A DNA stretch of 64,000 nucleotides from assembly GCF_021513275.1 (NCBI RefSeq), contig NZ_CP090978.1:434001-498000 (forward strand), written 5' to 3'. The translations under genes and the position numbers were made by a program. The stretch is from Paenibacillus hexagrammi (GTDB taxonomy: Bacteria; Bacillota; Bacilli; Paenibacillales; NBRC-103111). Shown here piece by piece: positions 45,154-51,500 of the stretch. The stretch's first letter is position 1; every line of letters starts with the position of its first letter. The notes below the pieces were generated by a model. It saw only the letters and a program-made list of their open reading frames with translations, ran no database searches and was not told where the DNA came from.

Positions 45154-45216
45154 ATGTCTGCTGCAGTACATCTAGAAGCTACACAGATGCAGGCTGAACC
45201 GGGGAACAATGGCTGA
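45154..45216 (+). CDS. 20-codon leader ORF overlapping the sheath gene start
   Basis: A short ORF starting MSAAVHLEATQ and ending NNG follows AAAGGAGAG. Its TGA stop overlaps the sheath start as ATGGCTGA. The sheath ATG lacks a strong site of its own (only GGGGAA). Ribosomes finishing the short ORF could reinitiate at the sheath gene. Whether the peptide itself matters is unknown. Confidence 0.5.
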   Translation: MSAAVHLEATQMQAEPGNNG

Positions 45217-46942
45217 GTATTTATCACCTGGGGTCTATGTGGAAGAGTTTGACAGCGGTGCGCAACCGCTGGAGGGTGCAAGCACAAGTACGGCCGGTTT
45301 TATAGGGCTTGCGCAAAGAGGGGAAATTGAAGGTGTGCCTCAGCTGGTAACCAGCGTAGCGGATTTCCATCGCTTATTCGGCAGCTACTTGTCGGAGAAT
45401 GAGTTCGGGGATTACCGTTTTCTGTCTTATGCAGTCGAGCACTTTTACTTAAATGGAGGCTCCCGCTGCTATGTTATGCGTGTCGCTCCATCGGATGCCA
45501 AGCTGGCAACCAATCAAAGCAGCGGCAATAAAGAAGCTTCCGTACTGCGCATTACTTCCAAAAACCCAGGCACCTGGGGTAATCAAATTCGCGTTGTTAT
45601 TGTTCCATCCAGCAAAGCCAAGACGCAAATTTATGAAGTTCTGGAAGGCAATCAATACCGCGTGAAAAATAATGCCGGCTTTAACGTTGGCGATGTCGTG
45701 GCTTTCGAAGCGGACGGCGAGAAGCAGTATAACAAGGTTCTCTCTTCGCAGGACAATATTATTAAGCTGGCTTCCGAGCTGGACGGAGAGGTTGTAGATG
45801 CCAATCTGCTGCCTGCCAAAGTGCTTACGACCTGTGAATTCACCATGCACGTATTCTACGGGGATGAAGCAGAGACTTACGAGAAGATGTCCCTTAACAT
45901 TTCCGCAGCGAATCATGTGGAAAAAATGATGGCTCGTTCCAATATTGTAACGGTTAAAGATATTTCCGAAGGTAAAGACTTCGGCGCTGTGTCTCCTTTT
46001 GAGGTCCTTTCCGGCGAAGCAGAGACCACTGGTAAGTTCCAAGTCGCACTTTCCGGCGGTAGCAACGGCTCTGTAGCGAATCTATCCGCAGGCGACTTTA
46101 TGGGTGTAGACCGTGGCCCTGGTAAGCGTACGGGCATTCAGTCGTTTATCGACAACGATGTGGTCAGCATCATGGCCGTTCCGGGCGTAACAGACCCTAA
46201 CGTTCAGCTGTCTCTGGTCGCTCATTGTGAGAACTTGGGCAGCCGCTTCGCGGTGCTGGATATTCCACGCGATAAGACGAAAGTGGCGGATGTGATGACA
46301 CACCGCAATATTTTCGACAGCAGCTACGCAGCGATGTACAATCCATGGCTTCAGGTGTTTGATCCGCTGGATAAACGCAATATCTACATCCCGCCTTCAG
46401 GCTCCGTAATCGGTATCTATTCCCGTTCCGACCAGACTCGCGGTGTACATAAAGCGCCTGCGAACGAAGTCGTTCGCGGAGCAGTAGGTCTGGATTGCCA
46501 ATATAACAAAGGTGAACAAGATATTTTGAACCCGCAAGGCGTGAACTTGATCCGCCATTTCGCCGGACAAGGCATCCGCGTATGGGGTGCGCGCACGACT
46601 TCCTCTAACGGCTTGTGGAAATATATCAACGTCCGCCGTTTGTTTATCTTCCTTGAAGAGTCGATCAAGAATGGCACGAACTGGGTCGTATTCGAGCCGA
46701 ACGACGAACAGCTGTGGGCTCGTGTGCAGCGTACCATTGACGCATTCATGACACGTGTGTGGAGAGATGGCGCCCTCATGGGAGGCAGTCCTTCCGAGGC
46801 ATTCTATATCAACATTGGCCGAAGCACGATGACACAGGATGACATTGATAACGGACGATTGATATGTGTCATCGGCGTAGCGCCTGTGAAGCCTGCCGAA
46901 TTCGTCATCTTCCGCATTACTCAGAAAACAAGAGAAGAATAA
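45209..46942 (+). CDS. contractile tail sheath protein
   Basis: A 577-residue phage-tail-sheath-family protein. The N-terminus is EYLSPGVYVEEFDSGAQPLEGASTSTAGFIGLAQRGEIEGVPQL, the universal sheath signature. The C-terminal domain has GLWKYINVRRLFIFLEESIKNGTNWVVFEPNDEQLWARVQRTIDAFMTRVWRDGALMGG, the interlocking handshake region. Sheath subunits contract and drive the tube through the target envelope. One sheath gene is seen here, whereas Afp has three. Confidence 0.97.
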   Translation: MAEYLSPGVYVEEFDSGAQPLEGASTSTAGFIGLAQRGEIEGVPQLVTSVADFHRLFGSYLSENEFGDYRFLSYAVEHFYLNGGSRCYVMRVAPSDAKLATNQSSGNKEASVLRITSKNPGTWGNQIRVVIVPSSKAKTQIYEVLEGNQYRVKNNAGFNVGDVVAFEADGEKQYNKVLSSQDNIIKLASELDGEVVDANLLPAKVLTTCEFTMHVFYGDEAETYEKMSLNISAANHVEKMMARSNIVTVKDISEGKDFGAVSPFEVLSGEAETTGKFQVALSGGSNGSVANLSAGDFMGVDRGPGKRTGIQSFIDNDVVSIMAVPGVTDPNVQLSLVAHCENLGSRFAVLDIPRDKTKVADVMTHRNIFDSSYAAMYNPWLQVFDPLDKRNIYIPPSGSVIGIYSRSDQTRGVHKAPANEVVRGAVGLDCQYNKGEQDILNPQGVNLIRHFAGQGIRVWGARTTSSNGLWKYINVRRLFIFLEESIKNGTNWVVFEPNDEQLWARVQRTIDAFMTRVWRDGALMGGSPSEAFYINIGRSTMTQDDIDNGRLICVIGVAPVKPAEFVIFRITQKTREE

Positions 46943-46988
46943 TTTGGGATGAAAGCGTACGTTCTCATAACGTGGAAAGGGGTATTAT

Positions 46989-47423
46989 ATGGCTGGCGAA
47001 CGTAAAGATCCATACCGCAATTTTAGATTCAGAATTGAAGTTGAAGGTATCCAGCAGGCCGGATTCAGTGAGATTTCCGGATTTGACGCTTCTTTATCGG
47101 TAATCGAATATCGCGAGGGCAATGAAACAATCACGCCCCGCAAGCTTCCTGGACTTGCCAAATATGGCAACATCACACTCAAGTGGGGTGTGACGGATTC
47201 CATGGATATGTACAACTGGATGGCGGAGTCGATCCAAGGTAAAATTTCACGGAAAACCGTAACCATTATCGCGATCAATGAAGAAGGCAGCGACGTGGCT
47301 ACATGGCAGGTTATTGAAGCATGGCCTTCCAAATATACGGCGCCAAACTTCAACGGCTCCGGTAATGAAGTCGCAATTGAAAATCTTGAGCTTGCCCACG
47401 AAGGCATGACACGCACGAAATAA
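46989..47423 (+). CDS. inner tube protein 1 (T4 gp19-like, Afp1/Pvc1-like)
   Basis: A 144-residue beta-rich protein with DPYRNFRFRIEVEGIQQAGFSEISGFDASLSVIEYREGNETITPRKLPGLAKYGNITLKWGVTDSMDMYNW. It is the tube subunit that stacks as hexameric rings inside the sheath. ATG after AAAGGGG. A tandem paralogue lies at 48086. Confidence 0.95.
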   Translation: MAGERKDPYRNFRFRIEVEGIQQAGFSEISGFDASLSVIEYREGNETITPRKLPGLAKYGNITLKWGVTDSMDMYNWMAESIQGKISRKTVTIIAINEEGSDVATWQVIEAWPSKYTAPNFNGSGNEVAIENLELAHEGMTRTK

Positions 47424-47501
47424 GAAAGGGTAGATAGAGGTGCTGGAGCCTAAGCGCTTCAGCTCCTATCTCTTCTTTTTCCATATGAAGGAGGAACCGT
47501 C

Positions 47502-47879
47502 ATGGCGTTTAAAACAGAATACGAATTTGAACTTCCAAGAGGATATGTAGACGAGAACGGTACGCTTCATAAAAGAGGCGTGATGCGTCTTGCAACTGCG
47601 GCAGATGAGATCTTGCCTATGAGAGACCAACGTGTTCAGCAGAATCCGGGCTATTTGACGATCATTTTGCTTACAAGAGTGATTACGAAGCTTGGCGATT
47701 TACGGGCCATTGATACTCGCGTAGTAGAGAAGCTGTTTACGGCGGACCTCGCTTTCCTGCAAAACTTCTACCGGCAAATCAATGAAATGGAAGTGCCGAC
47801 CGTACACACAAGTTGTCCGAAATGCGAGCATGAATTCGACGTGGAAGTGTCTTTTTTGGACGAGATGGCGGGGGCATAA
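47502..47879 (+). CDS. eCIS tail assembly (chaperone-like) protein, 0-frame product
   Basis: A 125-residue protein with KRGVMRLATAADEILPMRDQRVQQNPGYLTIILLTRVITKLGDLRAIDTRVVEKLF and two CxxC-like cysteines (SCPKCEHEFDV). It ends at a TAA inside the overlapping DUF6760 frame. Near its end is T TTT TTG in the reading phase required for -1 slippage. In phage P2 the equivalent arrangement makes gpE and the frameshifted gpE'. ATG after GAAGGAGG. Confidence 0.85.
   Translation: MAFKTEYEFELPRGYVDENGTLHKRGVMRLATAADEILPMRDQRVQQNPGYLTIILLTRVITKLGDLRAIDTRVVEKLFTADLAFLQNFYRQINEMEVPTVHTSCPKCEHEFDVEVSFLDEMAGA
47852..47858 (+). promoter_or_regulatory. candidate -1 programmed ribosomal frameshift site (T TTT TTG)
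   Basis: In the 0-frame the codons are TCT TTT TTG, so the heptamer has the canonical X XXY YYZ phasing. Slippage by -1 joins the 125-residue frame to the DUF6760 frame without a start codon. About 12 bases downstream GGGG at 47871 can pair with CCCC at 47887, a possible stimulatory hairpin. The same heptamer is used in phage P2 gpE/E'. Confidence 0.7.
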
Positions 47880-48076
47880 CCGGATACCCCATTGATAAGA
47901 TTTATGAGGAAGCGGGCTTTATCGCCTACTACTTCCACTGGTCACACGATGAAATCATGTCAATGGAGCATCGGGAACGCCGCAAGTGGTGCGAGGAAAT
48001 CTCCCGCATCAACCGCAATTTGAATGATGACGGCAAAAAGCCGGACAATCCGTTTGATGTGTTTGGCAAGAGGTGA
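47858..48076 (+). CDS. DUF6760 reading frame, likely translated as -1 frameshift extension
   Basis: The conserved part reads GGGITGYPIDKIYEEAGFIAYYFHWSHDEIMSMEHRERRKWCEEISRINRNLNDDGKKPDNPFDVFGKR, the small protein family found between the tubes in eCIS loci. In this frame there is a TGA at 47831 and no ATG, GTG or TTG until past half of the conserved sequence. Translation therefore requires a frameshift from the preceding gene, giving a fusion of about 191 residues, or an unseen base in the G tract at 47870-47874. Confidence 0.78.
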   Translation, partial: GRDGGGITGYPIDKIYEEAGFIAYYFHWSHDEIMSMEHRERRKWCEEISRINRNLNDDGKKPDNPFDVFGKR

Positions 48077-48085
48077 TAAAGAAGT

Positions 48086-48523
48086 ATGAGCAAACCGCAT
48101 CAAATAGGCAGCAGTTTTCGCTTTCTCGTGGAGCTTGACGGACTGATTGTCGGAGGCTTTTCGGAAGTTGGCGGATTACAGTCGGAGACCGAAGTGAAGC
48201 CCTTTTGGGAAGGTGGAGTGAATACACACCCCCATTACATGATCGAGCATACGAAGTTCCCGAACCTGGTGCTCAAGAGAGGCATAGCGGGCTCCAGCGA
48301 GCTGTGGGATTGGTATGACGGCGTGGTAAGCGGCAGCATTAAACGTAAGAACGGTGCGGTTATTCTGCACAATGCAACAGGTCAGGAACTGTGCCGTTGG
48401 AATTTTTTTAATGCATTTCCCGTGAAATGGAAGGGCCCCGATCTGAACGCAATCAGCGGTCAAGTGGCGATTGAATCGGTGGAGCTTGTGCATGAAGGGA
48501 TTAAGACGATTTTCAAAAAATAA
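48086..48523 (+). CDS. inner tube protein 2 (Afp5/Pvc5-like)
   Basis: A 145-residue paralogue of the tube protein at 46989: GSSFRFLVELDGLIVGGFSEVGGLQSETEVKPFWEGGVN, then LKRGIAGSSELWDWYDGVVSG and VESVELVHEGIKTIF. In Afp and PVC the second tube type forms the layer joining tube to baseplate. ATG follows AGAGGTGATAAAG. Confidence 0.93.
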   Translation: MSKPHQIGSSFRFLVELDGLIVGGFSEVGGLQSETEVKPFWEGGVNTHPHYMIEHTKFPNLVLKRGIAGSSELWDWYDGVVSGSIKRKNGAVILHNATGQELCRWNFFNAFPVKWKGPDLNAISGQVAIESVELVHEGIKTIFKK

Positions 48524-48544
48524 TCGGCAGGGGGATTGTTCAAC

Positions 48545-51500
48545 ATGTCCCGACAATCGCATATCCCCCGCAATAAAGGAAAGAAGCAGACTTCGCCGGT
48601 CACGAAGAAGGTCAAGGTCGAAAGCCATACCGGGCAAACAGCCCGTGCTTCGAAACAGTTCGCCCATGGCATCATGGGGAAATATGGCTTCTCAAGGTCG
48701 CCTTATTTAGGATTTATGGCGTTGATATTCAAGCAAGGCAGCATGCTTGATGACGAGGAGCACACGCCTTACACGGGTCCAACAGAACGAGAGTGGATCA
48801 TTCGGCTTCAAATGCAGCTAGACAGCTTACAGCATGCGGAATCCAGACATATGTTGACTAGGCGTGAAACGATTCATCGTCTAGAGCGCTTGATTCAAAG
48901 ATACAGCGGGATGGAAGCTGTTCAGCGTCGTAGTCCCAAAACATCTGAATCACCAATTAAATTTGTACAGCAGAACCAACAACTTGCAGCATCCGCTGTT
49001 GATCCCTATCAACGTGGGCAGAATGAACGATTCATTGGAAATGTGAAGTCTGGCGATACACAGCCTGAATCACGAATGAAAGATACAGCAGCATCACAAA
49101 TGGCAGGAAGATCGCTTCCCGCGACCCATAAAGCAGCTTTACAATGGACCTCAGATCAAGAGCCTGTAAACAAGGTTCAGCATCGGTCGAAGGGGACCGT
49201 TAACTTTGACAACAAGCAGGGAATGCCGCTTGTACAGCCGGCATCCCGATTATATGATACGATTTCACCTTCTTTTCATCAGGCTAGACGAGGCAATCTG
49301 CAAAACAGTTTCGACTCGCCTAGGGTAGACCAGCAGTTGGCAGCAAGGGAATTCAGCCTGTTACATAGCGGCAATCGCACAGGTTCAAGGAGCTTGACGG
49401 CTTCAAGCACAATGAAAGTGCCTCGCGCAACCGTTGCAAGAAGTTCACCTGAACATGCCGACGTCATTCGTTATGTGGAAGCCAGTAAACAAGCATTCGA
49501 ATGGATTCGAGAGCTTCAAGGACAAACGGAGGAACCAAGGAATGGGAAACAATTTCTGGGGAGTACGTTTGTAACGACACAAGATAAGGGGAGTCGTCGT
49601 AGACAGTCCTTGCGTCTAGGAGCAGGCCCCTTTACAAGCACCGGTTCGGAAGCATCTCTATCACTTCTTAAGAGTATCAAGCAGCGGCACTCCACGGTAT
49701 TGGATGATCAGCAGCATGCGGGGGGCAATCGGGTTTCTTCAGTATCACGGTATACGGGCCAAGCCAGACTGCAGCATCGAACAATACACGAAGCGCAGCA
49801 ATCCGCAGAGCAGGCTAAAGGGTCGCTAGTGTCGTCGGCTATACCTTTACAAGCGGCGCAGACCGCATCGCCAACGCCATCGCCAGACGCGCTGGCGGAA
49901 CAAACTGTCGCAGGGAGCCAAGTCACCATAAGACAAGAAGCGGAGCAGCAGTCCCATAAGGGCACTGCCTCTGAACAAACGTCTGGAAGTGGCCAAGCAC
50001 GTGGAAGCAGCAAGGTAGCCGAGCGGAGGAAGCGGGCTAAAGGGAACCAATCGACGCCTGAAGCATCGCAGCAAGGGCTGAAACCCCTTGTAACGGATGC
50101 CATGGCATTAAGCCCCATACAAGGAGCCCAGTCGCAACAAACTTCTAGCTACACACAGGGGGCTGTTTCGTCAGCACAGCTGGATATCACGCATATTCAG
50201 CCAACAATACATAGACAAGTAACGGAACCAGCTGCTGCAATGGATCAAGCAGCGTCACCAGATCAGCAGGCGGTAACACGATCAGAAACAACAATTGCAT
50301 CTCCAACTCTAGGCAAGAATACGCAATCGGCGAATGTAACGGCAAGTTCTTCAACCGGTCGGGAGCCAATAGGCACGAATGCAATGCGAGAGTTAGAAGA
50401 GTCAAGGAATATGACGGACGGCCATGCGGTTTCGTCATCAAGCCATGAGACAAGACAAGCAGGCGAAAACAAATCAGAGCTTGTAAATGTAAAAGTCAAG
50501 GGTATTCGGGTACCAGACAGAGGATTACATACGGATCAAAGAAGCAGCTTGACGAGAAAAAATACTCTGTCGGCAGTTCAAGCAGCGCATATGACCACTC
50601 CAGTTCCGCTCATTATGCGATCGGCAGCATACATCAACGCGATCTCACGGATGGATCGGCCAAGCAAGAGACAGTCTCTCGCTGTTAGGATGCAAAGCAT
50701 TCAGGGTCATGAACAAGGCGACATCGCAAGTCAGTCGCATCTAGAAGGAAAAGCCTCACTTGTTAGGTCGTCAGAAGAGAAAAGAACGTTGCCCCCTGCG
50801 AAAAGGGCTGCTACCGATAAAGTACCGCAGCAGTCAACCAGGCCAATGTCACGGCAACAATCGGCGGATCAGAGCATGGGAGAAGAACTTCAACAGTTCA
50901 AGCGCAGCAGTGTAATAGCGCCAGAAGGGTGGGTACCCTCTCCTCAATTCATTCACCGGAATTCGGCAGCTATGGAGCATGGTGTACAAGCTGAGTCTGG
51001 AAGAGGTCTGCAGTGGTTAAGCCAATTGAGTCATCCGAAGATTGAGAGCAAGGACGCTGAACTGCGGATGCTGATTCAAGGTAAAAGCAGTGCGGATACT
51101 GAGAAAAGTCCCAGACCTGACCTCAGACAAAAATGGCAGGCTCATCGTATAGGAGCGTCACTCCTTTCGATGGGAATAACGGCTGGTAAAAACCATCCTG
51201 GTAAATTAGTCACGAGCAGGCGGACAAGTCGCGTGCTCGAGAGTGATCTTCCAGGCCTGGGAGATGATGCCGCATTCCTCACAGCAACCGGTGACGCTCG
51301 AAATCGTCACGTGTGGTCATCTGGGCGAAGCAGCAAACAAGCTAGCTCCCGCCAGAGTAGTGAAATGATTTATCTAGATCAAGTGTCTATCGATGGAGCG
51401 AGTGCTAAAGGCTTCCTGCAGCGGAGCAGCTCATTCAGGCTTACCGGAGATTTGGTGAGCAGCTTACAAGCGGGATATCCCTTGCTGAATAGACAAGGAG

